Positions 1 through 8,790 are shown, counted from the first letter of the stretch. The stretch: 64,000 bases of DNA from Ensifer sp. PDNC004 (GCF_016919405.1 NZ_CP070353.1:744001-808000), one strand, 5' to 3'. The notes: generated from the letters alone by a model not told the origin. Made by a program: numbers and translations.

Positions 1-134
1 AAGTCGTGGTGGGCGTGCTTGACGGTGGAGACGACGTAGCCGCGCCGCGTCAGTTCGGTGACGAGCCGCACCATCAGGCCGGTCTTGCCTGAATTCTTCC
101 AGCCGGCGATGCCGAAGATCTTCATGGCGCTCAT
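1..134 (-). CDS. mobB: MobB, molybdopterin-guanine dinucleotide biosynthesis adaptor (5' fragment)
   Basis: Only the first 44 or so codons are inside the window; the gene runs off the left edge. The translation opens MSAMKIFGIAGWKNSGKTGL, whose P-loop GWKNSGKT is the nucleotide-binding loop of MobB, followed by the family-typical TVKHAHHDF. MobB is a GTP-binding partner of MobA in attaching GMP to molybdopterin. The ATG at 134 overlaps the mobA stop by four bases (ATGA, 131-134), which implies translational coupling. A second in-frame ATG at 125 would give the shorter MKIFG start and cannot be excluded. Family assignment is secure despite truncation. Confidence 0.9.
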   Translation of the reverse strand, partial: MSAMKIFGIAGWKNSGKTGLMVRLVTELTRRGYVVSTVKHAHHD

Positions 135-796
135 GTCATGTCATCCTCGAAGAAACGCAACCATTGCTCCGCGTCGATCAGATCCTCGGGCGTGTTGACG
201 TTGAAGAACGGGTCGAATGCGCCTTTTGTCGTCGCAACGAGCGGAAAATCGACCGTGACCGACGGGTGGCTTTCGATGAAGGCGCGAACGCGGCGCTTCG
301 GATCGCTGGTCAGGAAGGCCTCAAGTTCGTCGGCAAGGGCGAGCGGCCAGAGCCCGAACAGTGGATGCATCTGCCCGTCGGATGCCGCAACGGCGATCTG
401 CTGCTGCTCTGTCAGGGCGGCCACCATTCGGGTGACGAGATCGTCCGGAAAGAACGGCGTATCGGTCGGAAGGACGACGACGTGGCTTGCAGCCGGATTG
501 TTGGCCGCGACATGGCGCATCGCTGTCAGCACGCCGGCAAGCGGACCGAGAAACCCGGGGACCGTATCGGCGATGACGGGCACGCTTTCATCCATGGCGC
601 CAGCCGGATCGGCGTTGAGGTTGACGGCGACGCTCGTCACCTGAGGCTGAAGCCGGGCGACGATGCGCGTCAACATCGTCTGGCCGCCGAGCGGAAGGCC
701 GAACTTCGGGCTGCCCATACGGCGCGACAATCCGCCGGCAAGGACGACGGCGGGCCGGGACGCGCTGATCAGGGGCGAGGGAGGGCTTTCGGGCAT
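131..796 (-). CDS. mobA: MobA, molybdenum cofactor guanylyltransferase
   Basis: This 221-residue protein is a nucleotidyltransferase-fold enzyme that transfers GMP from GTP to molybdopterin to make the MGD cofactor used by DMSO reductase-type and nitrate-reducing enzymes. The diagnostic N-terminal loop LAGGLSRRMGSPK is at about residues 20-32, followed by the DTVPGFLGPLAGV segment, the metal-binding PTDTPFF motif near residue 112, and a C-terminal NVNTPEDL typical of MobA. The ATG at 796 has a good AGGAG about 7 bases upstream. That ribosome site contains the TAG stop (806-808) of the upstream EamA gene, so translation is probably coupled. mobB follows with a 4-base overlap. Confidence 0.95.
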   Translation of the reverse strand: MPESPPSPLISASRPAVVLAGGLSRRMGSPKFGLPLGGQTMLTRIVARLQPQVTSVAVNLNADPAGAMDESVPVIADTVPGFLGPLAGVLTAMRHVAANNPAASHVVVLPTDTPFFPDDLVTRMVAALTEQQQIAVAASDGQMHPLFGLWPLALADELEAFLTSDPKRRVRAFIESHPSVTVDFPLVATTKGAFDPFFNVNTPEDLIDAEQWLRFFEDDMT

Positions 797-805
797 TGTC
801 GGCTC

Positions 806-1714
806 CTATTCCAGCGGGCCGGTCAACGAGCGCTGGGCGACGGCTTTACGGCCACGCAGCGTCTCGCGGTAGAAGGTGTAGAGGCCCGAACCGATGATGA
901 TCGCGACGCCGACCAGCATCCAGTGATCCGGCACCTCGGCAAAGAAGAAGATGCCGATCGCAATCGACCAGATCAGGCTGGTGTAGCGGAAGGGGGCGAT
1001 CACCGAGATGTCGCCGGCACGCATCGCCAGCACGATCGTCTGGTAGCCAAGCATCAAAAGAACGCTTGCCGCAGCGATATGGCTGAAGGTCGTCGTCGAC
1101 ATCGGCTGCCAGCCGCCCATTGGCTGGATGAGCAGGGCGCCGACGATGGTGGTGACGAGCGAAGTCGATACGGTGATGTAGAGCGCCGGCACGTCGTGGC
1201 CGATGCGGCGGGTACAGAGGTCGCGGGTGGCGGTGACGAAGACGCAGCCGACCACGGTCAGCGCCACCGGCGTGAAGCCCTCGGGGCCGGGCCGGAGCAC
1301 GATCAGCACGCCGATGAAGCCGGCGATAATGGCGGTCCAGCGGCGCCAGCCGACCGGCTCGCCGAGGAAGAGTGCGGCGCCGAGCGTGACTGCAAGCGGC
1401 AGCGCCTGCATGATCGCCGAGGCATTGGCGAGCGGGATCTGGCCAAGGGCCGAGATGTAGGTGACGGAGGCCAGCGCCTCCATGGCGATGCGCAAGAGGA
1501 TCACCGGCCGCATCAGCGTTCCGATCGGCCGGAAGGCGCGAAAGTGCCAGGCGGCGAGCACGACCATCAGCGTCGTCAGCAAGCCACGCACGAAGATGAT
1601 CTGCCCAACATTCATCGCACCGGTGACGGATTTGACGAGCGCGTCGTTGCAGGAAAACGTGACCATCGCCAGGCACATGAAAAGAATGCCGCGGAAATTG
1701 GTGGAGGCTTGCAT
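806..1714 (-). CDS. EamA/DMT-family inner-membrane transporter
   Basis: A 302-residue, very hydrophobic protein with about ten predicted membrane segments arranged as two EamA repeats, the layout of the drug/metabolite transporter superfamily. The first repeat opens with FMCLAMVTFSCNDALVK and the second follows the short charged DLCTRRIGHD loop; the tail is basic and cytoplasmic. Substrate cannot be read from sequence; relatives export amino acids, riboflavin, S-adenosylmethionine or nucleosides. It is the first gene of an apparent transcription unit with mobA and mobB: its stop codon is embedded in the mobA Shine-Dalgarno. Whether this reflects function or mere co-transcription is unknown. 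Confidence 0.85.
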   Translation of the reverse strand: MQASTNFRGILFMCLAMVTFSCNDALVKSVTGAMNVGQIIFVRGLLTTLMVVLAAWHFRAFRPIGTLMRPVILLRIAMEALASVTYISALGQIPLANASAIMQALPLAVTLGAALFLGEPVGWRRWTAIIAGFIGVLIVLRPGPEGFTPVALTVVGCVFVTATRDLCTRRIGHDVPALYITVSTSLVTTIVGALLIQPMGGWQPMSTTTFSHIAAASVLLMLGYQTIVLAMRAGDISVIAPFRYTSLIWSIAIGIFFFAEVPDHWMLVGVAIIIGSGLYTFYRETLRGRKAVAQRSLTGPLE

Positions 1715-2167
1715 GCTGGCTGTCCTGCGGCGCCGGACAAGCGGGCTGCGCTGCCGGCGAATGGGAGGCGAATCCGTGAATGGATCGCCTAATGTTTAAG
1801 CATTGGCTGCCGCCTTGTGCAAACGGGATCGCATGACGCGACGACTTTTCTTGTTCGACAAGTAGAAGGGGTGTTTTCGCGCCGAACCCCGTGCAGGAAA
1901 GACTGTCGTTCGCCGGTAAAACGGGTGCGCTCGAACATAAGCTTATTCGCGGAATCTTAAGTTTCACTGCCTATCGTCGCCGCAATTCCGCATCCATTCG
2001 CATGACGCGATCGGCGGGGTGGCGCCGCAATAAAACTTGCAGGGTGGCCATTCCAGGGACGTTTGCTTGAGGCTTGGGAGAGCCTTCGGCCGATGTCCCA
2101 TCGGTGTTTCCACCAAGAAAAGCCGCCGCGCGGGCCTGCTTCCCATAAGAATAATCAGGGGTGCGCA
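1715..2167. other. Intergenic region between the divergent EamA and chemoreceptor genes
   Basis: This 453-base stretch separates two divergent genes and must hold both promoters. I see no gene with a convincing ribosome site and no strong hairpin with a T tract. The interval 1930-2040 is moderately AT-rich compared with its surroundings. No binding site could be assigned. Confidence 0.4.
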
Positions 2168-4711
2168 ATGTCTTTCATCGATCGCTTGCTGCAACGGCTG
2201 CGTATCGTCACCAAGGTTCTGCTTTTTGTGGTTCCGCTCGTGGCGCTTATCGCCGGCATTGGTCTCATCGGCTTCTTCACTGCCCGTACGCTCAACGGCC
2301 ATATGACCGTGACGCGGGAAACCATCAACAATCTCTCGGATTTCCAGGCGCTGCGCGGCGCGCTGCAAGCGTTTGCCGATGCGCCGAGCGAAGAGACACG
2401 CACGGCCCTGTCGAGCCAGATCGACGAACAGGAAAGCGGCGTGAAGGCGCTCGACGACCTGTTGAACCGTGCCGAGGACAAGGCGGAGATCGCCTCTGTG
2501 CTGGCGCTCGGAAGCGCGATGCGCAGCCAGACGGACAAGCTCTGGGCGACCAAGATCGAACGTGACCAGGTGACAGCGTCGCTCGACAAGGCGCTCGCCG
2601 ACATGACCGAACAGGGCAACGGCGCCTACAAGCAGATCGACATCATCCGCAAGGAATCCGGCGAAAAGGAAGCCTTCGCCAAGGCGTTGCTTTTCGATGC
2701 CGCCGCCTATCAGGGTCTTGCCGAGCGCATCAAGAAATTCCGCCTGCCGGTGACAATGGCCGTCAATCCCGACGCCAAGGTCGACCAGGCGAACAAGCTT
2801 CTGCCGCATCTCATGAAGCAGATTGACGAAGCCGAAAAGATCGCCTCGGAAAAGGTGCAGGCGCCGATTGCCGAAGTGAAGGACCAGGCAACGAAGGTGC
2901 AGGCGATCCTTGCCGGCGGCGAGGACAACGAGGCGAAGAAGAACGCGCTGGTGCCGATCCTCAGCAAGTTCTCGAAATATGAGGCCGACTTTGCCAAGGA
3001 GGCTGCGAAGAATTCCGACACGGCCGCCAAGCGTTTCGTCGGCATGGATGCCGAGATCTCGCAGCTGAAGACCTTGATCGCGCTGATGGGCGACACCTTC
3101 AAGGGCCTCGACAGCACGCGGCTGCACATCAGCGAGCTGCATCGCAAGCTCGATGCAGCCGGCCGCGCGCCGGTCATGGCCGACATCCAGGCAGTTCGCG
3201 AGACGGCAGCCAAACTTGGCGAACTCGGCGGCAAGAATGCAGCCCTTCGCGATCTGCCGGGCAAGCTCGGCCCATCGCTCGACAACATCGACAAGGACAC
3301 GGCAGCATTGATCGATGTCGGCGGCCGCTGGCAGGCGGCAAAGAGCGAAGCGGCGACGATGGTCGCAACCGCCAGCACGACGCTTGAGAGCTTCGTCAGC
3401 AGCGCCCAGGAGGCCGGCAAGGTCGACAGCCAGCGCTCGGCCGATGTTTCGATCGTGGCGATGATCGCCGGCACGCTGCTCGCCATCATCGGCGGCCTGA
3501 TGTTGGTCGAGACGTTGCGCGGCCCGCTGAAGCGCGTGACGGAAACGATGACGCGGCTTGCCAATGGCGATCTCGACGTTGCCATCGAGGGCCGCAACCG
3601 TGGCGACGAGATCGGCGACATGGTGCGCTCGGTTGCCGTCTTCCGCGACAATGCGGTCGAGAACGTGCGGCTTGGTCGCGAGGCCGAGGCTGCGCGTGCG
3701 CTTTCTGCGGAAGAGGAAACGCGCCGGGCGGCCGAGCGCGCCCGCATCGAGGCCGAGCAGATGCAGGCGCTGAACGCGCTCTCCGACGTGCTGGCGGCAC
3801 TTGCCGACGGCGATCTCGAAGAGGGCATGTCCGAGGACCTGCCGGCCGATTACGTGATCATGGCCCGCACCTATAACAATGCCGTCGAGGCGCTGCGGGC
3901 GACGCTTGCCGACGTGCGCGTCGTCACCGGCGAGATCACCGGCGGCACCGGCAATCTCGCTTCGTCTGCGGACGACCTGGCGCGCCGGACCGAGCAACAG
4001 GCGGCGGCGCTCGAAGAAAGCTCACGGGCGCTGCGGCAGTTGACCGATATCGTCCGCGCGACGGCCGAAAGCGCCCGCAAGACGACGGTTTCGGTCGGCG
4101 AGACCAATTCCTACGCCAAGCATTCCGGCCAGGTGGTCGCCAAGGCGATCGATGCCATGGCCGAGATCAACCGCTCCTCGGAGAAGATCAGCACGATCAT
4201 CGGTGTCATCGACGAGATCGCCTTCCAGACCAACCTGCTTGCGCTGAATGCCGGCGTCGAGGCGGCGCGGGCAGGCGAGGCGGGCCGCGGCTTTGCCGTG
4301 GTGGCGCAGGAAGTGCGCGAGCTCGCCCAGCGCTGCGCCGGGGCTGCCCGCGAGATCAAGGGGCTGATCTCCGAAAGCTCGGCACAGGTGAGAAGCGGCG
4401 TCGCTCTCGTCCAGGAAACCGGCGACGCGCTGACGGTGATCAACAGCCACATCGGCACGATCCACGACCTCGTCAGCAACATCGAGGCTTCGGCCGCCGA
4501 CCAGTATACCGGCCTCAACGAAGTGAACTCGGCGGTGCACGAGGTCGAGCTGATCACCCAACAGAATGCCGCGATGGTCGAAGAGAACACTGCCGAAATC
4601 CACGGCCTGCGCCGACAGGTGGAAGCGCTCAACGAGAAGATCGAACGCTTCCGCACCGGGACGGACGGAATCGGCGCGCGGGGCCAGGGGCATCGAAGCT
4701 ACGCGGCTTGA
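2168..4711 (+). CDS. Methyl-accepting chemotaxis protein (transmembrane chemoreceptor)
   Basis: An 847-residue receptor that relays ligand signals to CheA/CheW. A first membrane helix lies at about residues 13-38, then a long periplasmic, mostly helical sensor region to about 425, a second membrane helix at about 427-448, a HAMP domain directly after it (LANGDLDVAIEGRNRGDEIG), a second HAMP-like segment at about 535-590 (LADGDLEEGM), and the signalling hairpin whose tip EIAFQTNLLALNAGVEAARA is at about 682. The ATG at 2168 is chosen because it has an AGGGG just upstream and puts the first membrane helix near the N terminus; an in-frame ATG at 2063 lacks this support. The C terminus ends SYAA, with no CheR-binding pentapeptide. 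Ligand is unknown. Confidence 0.95.
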   Translation: MSFIDRLLQRLRIVTKVLLFVVPLVALIAGIGLIGFFTARTLNGHMTVTRETINNLSDFQALRGALQAFADAPSEETRTALSSQIDEQESGVKALDDLLNRAEDKAEIASVLALGSAMRSQTDKLWATKIERDQVTASLDKALADMTEQGNGAYKQIDIIRKESGEKEAFAKALLFDAAAYQGLAERIKKFRLPVTMAVNPDAKVDQANKLLPHLMKQIDEAEKIASEKVQAPIAEVKDQATKVQAILAGGEDNEAKKNALVPILSKFSKYEADFAKEAAKNSDTAAKRFVGMDAEISQLKTLIALMGDTFKGLDSTRLHISELHRKLDAAGRAPVMADIQAVRETAAKLGELGGKNAALRDLPGKLGPSLDNIDKDTAALIDVGGRWQAAKSEAATMVATASTTLESFVSSAQEAGKVDSQRSADVSIVAMIAGTLLAIIGGLMLVETLRGPLKRVTETMTRLANGDLDVAIEGRNRGDEIGDMVRSVAVFRDNAVENVRLGREAEAARALSAEEETRRAAERARIEAEQMQALNALSDVLAALADGDLEEGMSEDLPADYVIMARTYNNAVEALRATLADVRVVTGEITGGTGNLASSADDLARRTEQQAAALEESSRALRQLTDIVRATAESARKTTVSVGETNSYAKHSGQVVAKAIDAMAEINRSSEKISTIIGVIDEIAFQTNLLALNAGVEAARAGEAGRGFAVVAQEVRELAQRCAGAAREIKGLISESSAQVRSGVALVQETGDALTVINSHIGTIHDLVSNIEASAADQYTGLNEVNSAVHEVELITQQNAAMVEENTAEIHGLRRQVEALNEKIERFRTGTDGIGARGQGHRSYAA

Positions 4712-4879
4712 GCCTCTGAGCGGGTGGCTGGTCTCTCTGCTAGCTCAATGTCCTCGAAGTCAATCCGGGGACCAGACCTCACCGGCAGGCAGGCACGGAG
4801 AGCGTGCCGGGCTGCCGAGCGCCCAGATGCAGGCGCTATCCACTGACACGCGGAGTACGTGGGGACATGAAGATGTGCC

Positions 4880-4950
4880 CCACATTCCCTTCTCCCCATC
4901 TGCGCGGAGAAGGTGCCGGCAGGCGGTTGAGGGGCCGCCTGCCGGTTGTT
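4880..4950. repeat. RIME-like rhizobial intergenic palindrome
   Basis: Two adjacent inverted repeats fill this short intergenic stretch: CCTTCTCC (4888-4895) with GGAGAAGG (4906-4913), then CCGGCAGGCGG (4916-4926) with CCGCCTGCCGG (4935-4945). The order and wording resemble the RIME mosaic elements scattered between rhizobial genes, in which a CTTCTCCCC...GGGGAGAAGG arm is followed by a GCCGGCAG...GAGGGG arm. The assignment rests on remembered consensus, not on alignment. Confidence 0.6.
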
Positions 4951-4953
4951 TTT
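4916..4953 (+). terminator. Rho-independent terminator downstream of the chemoreceptor
   Basis: A perfect 11-bp stem (4916-4926 with 4935-4945) with an 8-base loop is followed by TTGTTTTT on the plus strand. It lies about 200 bases past the receptor stop, within the RIME-like palindrome. On the minus strand no T tract follows, so it would serve mainly the plus-strand gene. Confidence 0.7.
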
Positions 4954-4978
4954 CCAAGATTGGTATCCTGATGAAAGG

Positions 4979-6028
4979 TCAGCCGCCGGTGACGCTCATG
5001 TGGCGGGCAACGGCCGGGCGGTTGTGCTCGCGGTCGATGATGAAGTCGTGGCCTTTCGGCTTGCGGCCGATCGCCTCGTCGATCACCTGGCTGAGATAGG
5101 CGTCGTCTTCCGAGGCCCTGAGCGCCGTGCGCAGGTCGGCCGCGTCGTTCTGGCCGAGGCACATGTAGAGCGTGCCGGTGCAGGTGAGACGGACGCGGTT
5201 GCAGCTCTCGCAGAAATTATGGGTCATCGGCGTGATCAGGCCGAGCCTTCCGCCGGTTTCCGCCACTTCGAGATAGCGGGCGGGGCCACCGGTGCGATAG
5301 GGAATACCGGAGAAGATAAACTGTTCTTCCAGCTGTCGGCGCATTTCCGACAGCGGCATGTAGTGGTCGGTGCGGTCTTCCTCGATCTCGCCCATCGGCA
5401 TGGTTTCGATGAGCGTCAGGTCCATGCCGCGGCCATGGGCCCAGCGCATCAGGTCCGGGATCTCCTGGTCGTTGAAGCCTTTGAGCGCCACCGCATTGAT
5501 CTTGATCTTGAGGCCGGCGGCCTGGGCGGCGTCGATGCCTTCCATGACCTTGGAGAGTTCGCCCCAGCGGGTGATCTGGTGGAACTTTGCCGGGTCGAGC
5601 GTATCGAGCGAGACGTTGATGCGCTTGACGCCGCAGTCGGCGAGTTCGGCGGCATATTTCGCGAGCTGCGAGCCGTTGGTCGTCAGCGTCAGTTCATCAA
5701 GCCGGCCGGCCTCGATCTCACGACCGAGTTCGCGCACCAGAAACATGATGTTCTTGCGCACCAGCGGTTCGCCGCCGGTAAGCCTGAGCTTGCGGACACC
5801 CTTCTCGATGAAGGCGGAACAGAGACGCTGCAATTCTTCGAGCGTCAGCAGATCCTTTTTCGGCAGGAAGGTCATGTGCTCGGCCATGCAATAGGTGCAG
5901 CGGAAATCGCAGCGGTCGGTGACGGACACGCGCAGATAGGTGATCGCCCGGCCGAAGGGGTCGATCATCGGGGCTGTCTTCTGCTCCAGTGGCAAAGCGC
6001 CAAATCTGTCTATCGTTGCTGTGTTCAA
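4979..6028 (-). CDS. moaA: MoaA, GTP 3',8-cyclase (radical SAM)
   Basis: Catalyses the first step of molybdenum cofactor synthesis, converting GTP to 3',8-cH2GTP with S-adenosylmethionine and two [4Fe-4S] clusters. The radical-SAM triad CDFRCTYC (CxxxCxxC) is at residues 40-47 and the second-cluster [18 protein letters not shown] motif (C-x2-C-x13-C) is near the C terminus, which ends in the family's conserved Gly-Gly. I chose the TTG at 6028: it is preceded by GGGAGA at good spacing and gives 349 residues, the usual length; the longer ATG start at 6178 adds 50 residues with no similarity to the fold. It belongs to the same pathway as mobA/mobB but is separated from them by the chemoreceptor. 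Confidence 0.95.
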   Translation of the reverse strand: MNTATIDRFGALPLEQKTAPMIDPFGRAITYLRVSVTDRCDFRCTYCMAEHMTFLPKKDLLTLEELQRLCSAFIEKGVRKLRLTGGEPLVRKNIMFLVRELGREIEAGRLDELTLTTNGSQLAKYAAELADCGVKRINVSLDTLDPAKFHQITRWGELSKVMEGIDAAQAAGLKIKINAVALKGFNDQEIPDLMRWAHGRGMDLTLIETMPMGEIEEDRTDHYMPLSEMRRQLEEQFIFSGIPYRTGGPARYLEVAETGGRLGLITPMTHNFCESCNRVRLTCTGTLYMCLGQNDAADLRTALRASEDDAYLSQVIDEAIGRKPKGHDFIIDREHNRPAVARHMSVTGG

Positions 6029-6242
6029 GCGTCTTTCTCCCAGCCCCTTCAATGTCGTCGTCGAAGATGGTCGCGTCAAGGCGCATACTGTCGCAAAGTG
6101 TTGATCGGAAGAGACGGGTAATTCTCGCGCGCCGATTTCTGCGCTAGTGCATTGTCGTCCCTTAGAGCAATGCCGCATCGGGGACGCAGATTACGGCGAA
6201 TGGGCGGCATCCGGTTTGTCGTACGCGAAAGGAAGCAGCGAA

Positions 6243-6617
6243 ATGAGCGAATTCTGGCCGACGGAATTGCGGGTGTCGAAGGATCGCCACCGGCTTGTGG
6301 TGACGTTCAGCGACGGAGCGTCCTTCGATCTTTCGGCGGAGATGCTGCGGGTGCTTTCGCCGTCCGCCGAAGTGCAGGGCCATGGTCCCGGCCAGCGGGT
6401 GACGGTTCCCGGCAAGCGCAATGTGCAGATCATTTCCGTGCAGCCGACCGGCAACTATGCGGTCCGCATCGGCTTTGACGACTTCCACGACACCGGCATC
6501 TTCACCTGGAGCTATCTGCATGAGCTCGGTGAAAGGGGCGCGGAACTCTTTGCTGCCTACGAGCAGGAGCTCGCCGACAAGGGCATGTCACGCGACAAGG
6601 CCGAAAAGCCGCGTTAA
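6243..6617 (+). CDS. DUF971 protein (gamma-butyrobetaine hydroxylase-like N-terminal domain)
   Basis: A 124-residue protein made almost entirely of one DUF971 domain, the small beta-rich module also found at the N terminus of gamma-butyrobetaine hydroxylases. Family-typical stretches include WPTELRVSKDRHRL at the start and GIFTWSYLHELG near residues 88-99. The start at 6243 has AGGAAG upstream. No catalytic role is established for stand-alone members. It is divergent from moaA, and such proteins often sit beside molybdenum or iron-sulfur genes, which is only a contextual hint. The stop codon overlaps that of the convergent MarR gene by 4 bases. Confidence 0.8.
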   Translation: MSEFWPTELRVSKDRHRLVVTFSDGASFDLSAEMLRVLSPSAEVQGHGPGQRVTVPGKRNVQIISVQPTGNYAVRIGFDDFHDTGIFTWSYLHELGERGAELFAAYEQELADKGMSRDKAEKPR

Positions 6618-7141
6618 TCCGCGCGCTCTTCCGACAGCTCGCTCTCTTCCTTGAGCAAAATGCCGATCAGCCGCTCCATGGACTTGGCGACGATCATGCA
6701 TTCCTCGATCGGCGAGCCTTCCATCGACTTCTCGATCAGCCCGGTGTGAATTTCCATCGCGGCTTCAGTCAGGCTGCGGCCTTCCGGCGTCAGCGACAGA
6801 CGCAGCACCCGTTTGTCCTTCTCGTCGCCACGCCTGAGGATCAGGCCGCGCTTTTCCAGTTGCGGCAGCAGCATGCTCATGTTGGATCGGCCGACCAGCA
6901 GCTTGCGCGCCAGTTCCTGCTGCGAGATGCCGTCAAAACGGTAGAGATTGATCAGGATGTCGAGATGCGGCGGCTTGATGTCGAGATGGGCGATCTCGCG
7001 CGTCAAGGTCTGCTGCATGAGCTGGCAGGCGCGCGCCACCGCGATCCAGCTGCGAAAGCGGGGATGGTCCCAGGGAAAATGGTGTTCGCTCGTCACTTGA
7101 TTTTTGTTCAACGTTGTACAATTATGTTCAGCATTGAACAT
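6614..7141 (-). CDS. MarR-family transcriptional regulator
   Basis: A 175-residue winged-helix regulator. The DNA-binding unit ISQQELARKLLVGRSNMSMLL followed by the wing LILRRGDEKDKRVLRLSLTPEG is classic MarR, and flanking helices would form the dimer interface. It is divergent from the alpha/beta hydrolase at 7159 with only 17 bases between start codons, and two palindromes sit at its own 5' end (7104-7141), so it probably represses both itself and the hydrolase. The start is uncertain: the ATG at 7141 lies inside an operator half-site and has a weak ribosome site; an in-frame GTG at 7096 would give a shorter protein. Inducer unknown. Confidence 0.85.
   Translation of the reverse strand: MFNAEHNCTTLNKNQVTSEHHFPWDHPRFRSWIAVARACQLMQQTLTREIAHLDIKPPHLDILINLYRFDGISQQELARKLLVGRSNMSMLLPQLEKRGLILRRGDEKDKRVLRLSLTPEGRSLTEAAMEIHTGLIEKSMEGSPIEECMIVAKSMERLIGILLKEESELSEERAD
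7104..7141. promoter_or_regulatory. Tandem palindromic operators, probably for the adjacent MarR protein
   Basis: Two 18-bp palindromes lie end to end. 7104-7121 (TTGTTCAACGTTGTACAA) matches its reverse complement with one mismatch per half; 7124-7141 (ATGTTCAGCATTGAACAT) has perfect 7-bp arms. Their centres are 20 bp apart, about two helical turns, and both share a TGTTCA/TGAACA half-site. This is the expected form of a dimer-binding MarR site occupied cooperatively. Binding itself is inferred. Confidence 0.7.
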
Positions 7142-7158
7142 AACAAGAGATTCTCACT

Positions 7159-8067
7159 ATGGCATCCTTTGCGATCAAGGTCATCCGCAACGCGCTGAAG
7201 GGCGTCGACGCGTTTTCACCCGAGGCGGCCGGGCGGCTCGCTTTCAGGCTGTTCACTCTCACGCCCGGCAGAAAGCCGAAGAACGCCAAGGAAAGGGCGG
7301 CGCTCGCCGCTGCCGCTCCGGTGATCGCCCGGGGCCAGCCGGTGACGCTCTCCTATGCCGGCGGCTGGGTGCTGGCGCGCCGGTTCGCGGCGCCGCGCGA
7401 GGCCGCCAACACCAAGCGCATTCTCCTCCTGCACGGTTGGGGATCGCGCAGCGACTATCTGGCAGCGATGATCGACGGCCTGGTGAAGGGCGGCGCCGAG
7501 GTGGTGACGCTCGACTGGCCCGGGCACGGAGCTTCGCCGGGGCGCACGTTGACGATGCCGGCAGCGGTTCGGGCGATCGACGCGGCCTGGCGGCACTTCG
7601 GCAATTTCGACGTCTGTGTCGGCCATTCCTTCGGCGGCGGCAGCCTGGCTTGCGCTGCCGGCGGCATCGTCTGCGACGTGCACAGCCATATCCCGAAGAA
7701 GCTGGTGCTGATCGGCGCGCCAAGCGAGATGACTTGGCTTTTCAAAGGCTTCGGGAGAATTCTTCGCCTTTCCCCGAAGGCGCAGGTGGCCTTCGAAGGC
7801 GTTGTCGAACGTCTCTCCGGCCGCCGACTTCAGGATTTCGATGCAGCGCACGTGATCCAGGCGCGCGCCGTGCCGACGCTCGTCATCCATGCGGAAGACG
7901 ACAAGGAGGTTTCCGCCGACCATGCGCGCCGTTATGCGGCAGCCGGGCCCAATGTCGAAATGCACTGGGCAAACGGATTTGGCCACCGGCGCATTGTTTC
8001 GGCCGCACCAGTGATTGCGCGGATCAACGCCTTCATACACGCGGAAGATCAAAAAGCCGCCGCCTGA
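7159..8067 (+). CDS. Alpha/beta-hydrolase
   Basis: A 302-residue cytoplasmic serine hydrolase. The oxyanion region LLLHGWGSRSDY is near residue 90, the nucleophile elbow GHSFGG near 155, the acid in VIHAEDDKEV near 238, and the final histidine in NGFGHRR near 274, so the catalytic triad is complete. An N-terminal helical extension of about 60 residues precedes the core. Substrate is not evident; esters or lactones are likely. It is divergent from the MarR regulator and lies beside two palindromes, suggesting induction by a ligand of that regulator. The ribosome site is weak (AGAGA). Confidence 0.85.
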   Translation: MASFAIKVIRNALKGVDAFSPEAAGRLAFRLFTLTPGRKPKNAKERAALAAAAPVIARGQPVTLSYAGGWVLARRFAAPREAANTKRILLLHGWGSRSDYLAAMIDGLVKGGAEVVTLDWPGHGASPGRTLTMPAAVRAIDAAWRHFGNFDVCVGHSFGGGSLACAAGGIVCDVHSHIPKKLVLIGAPSEMTWLFKGFGRILRLSPKAQVAFEGVVERLSGRRLQDFDAAHVIQARAVPTLVIHAEDDKEVSADHARRYAAAGPNVEMHWANGFGHRRIVSAAPVIARINAFIHAEDQKAAA

Positions 8068-8181
8068 CTATTTTCGTTGACCGCGTCATCAGTCTGTCAT
8101 GCTATCGGCCGAAGGGTCGCTGGCCTGGGATTCTCTGTATCCAGATTGCTCCCGGGATTTTTGGCAGCATTGGAGGACGGC

Positions 8182-8790
8182 ATGTCGATCATCAGCTCGG
8201 TCGAGGAACTCAACGCGCTCTATGGCGGCGTCAGCGAAGCATCGGTGGCCAAGGTCACCAAGACGCTGACGGCCGAATACCGGCTGATGATCGAGGCATC
8301 GCCTTTCTGCGCGCTCGCGACCGTCGGTCCGGAGGGACTGGATTGCTCGCCGCGCGGGGATGACGATTGCGTCGTGCGGATCGGCGACGACAGGACGGTG
8401 CTTCTGCCGGACTGGCGCGGCAACAACCGCGTCGATTCGCTCGCCAATATCGTGCGCGATCCGCGCGTGGCGCTGATGTTCCTGATCCCCGGTTCGAACA
8501 CGACGATGCGCATCAACGGCACGGCGGTGCTCAGCGTCGATCCCGCCCTGACGGAAAGCTTCGAGGTCGACGGCAAGCACCCGCGCAGCGTCATCGTCGT
8601 GACGATTGGCGAGGTTTATTTCCAATGCGCCCGCGCCGTCATGCGCGCCCAGCTCTGGAACCCCGACCGCTTCCTTGATCCGGCATTGCTGCCGACGCCC
8701 GGCACGTTGCTGAAGGCCGCCAAGGCGGATTTCGACCGCGAGACCTATGACCGCGAATGGCCGGAGCGCGCCGCCAAGACCATGTGGTAA
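8182..8790 (+). CDS. Pyridoxamine 5'-phosphate oxidase-like flavoprotein
   Basis: A 202-residue split-barrel protein of the FMN-binding pyridoxamine oxidase-like superfamily, closest in architecture to the MSMEG_1061 type. Typical segments are FCALATVGPEGLDCSPRGD (first strands), the LLPDWRGNNRVDSLANI motif, and RVALMFLIPG. The start at 8182 is fixed by a GGAGG 6 bases upstream; the longer reading from 8077 has no ribosome site. Members are usually annotated from fold alone, so whether it is an oxidase, reductase or flavin carrier is unknown. It follows the hydrolase by about 115 bases and might share its transcript. Confidence 0.8.
   Translation: MSIISSVEELNALYGGVSEASVAKVTKTLTAEYRLMIEASPFCALATVGPEGLDCSPRGDDDCVVRIGDDRTVLLPDWRGNNRVDSLANIVRDPRVALMFLIPGSNTTMRINGTAVLSVDPALTESFEVDGKHPRSVIVVTIGEVYFQCARAVMRAQLWNPDRFLDPALLPTPGTLLKAAKADFDRETYDREWPERAAKTMW

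Noticed and set aside
1790..1811. Imperfect palindrome near the EamA gene as an operator
   Set aside because: The arms match only with a bulge and the sequence is too short to distinguish from chance.
1964..3997. Minus-strand open frame of 677 codons opposite the chemoreceptor
   Set aside because: The chemoreceptor on the plus strand has HAMP and signalling motifs; the antisense frame has none.
6029..6242. Possible molybdenum cofactor riboswitch in the moaA/DUF971 intergenic region
   Set aside because: No conserved element of that class or extended paired structure was seen in the 214 bases.
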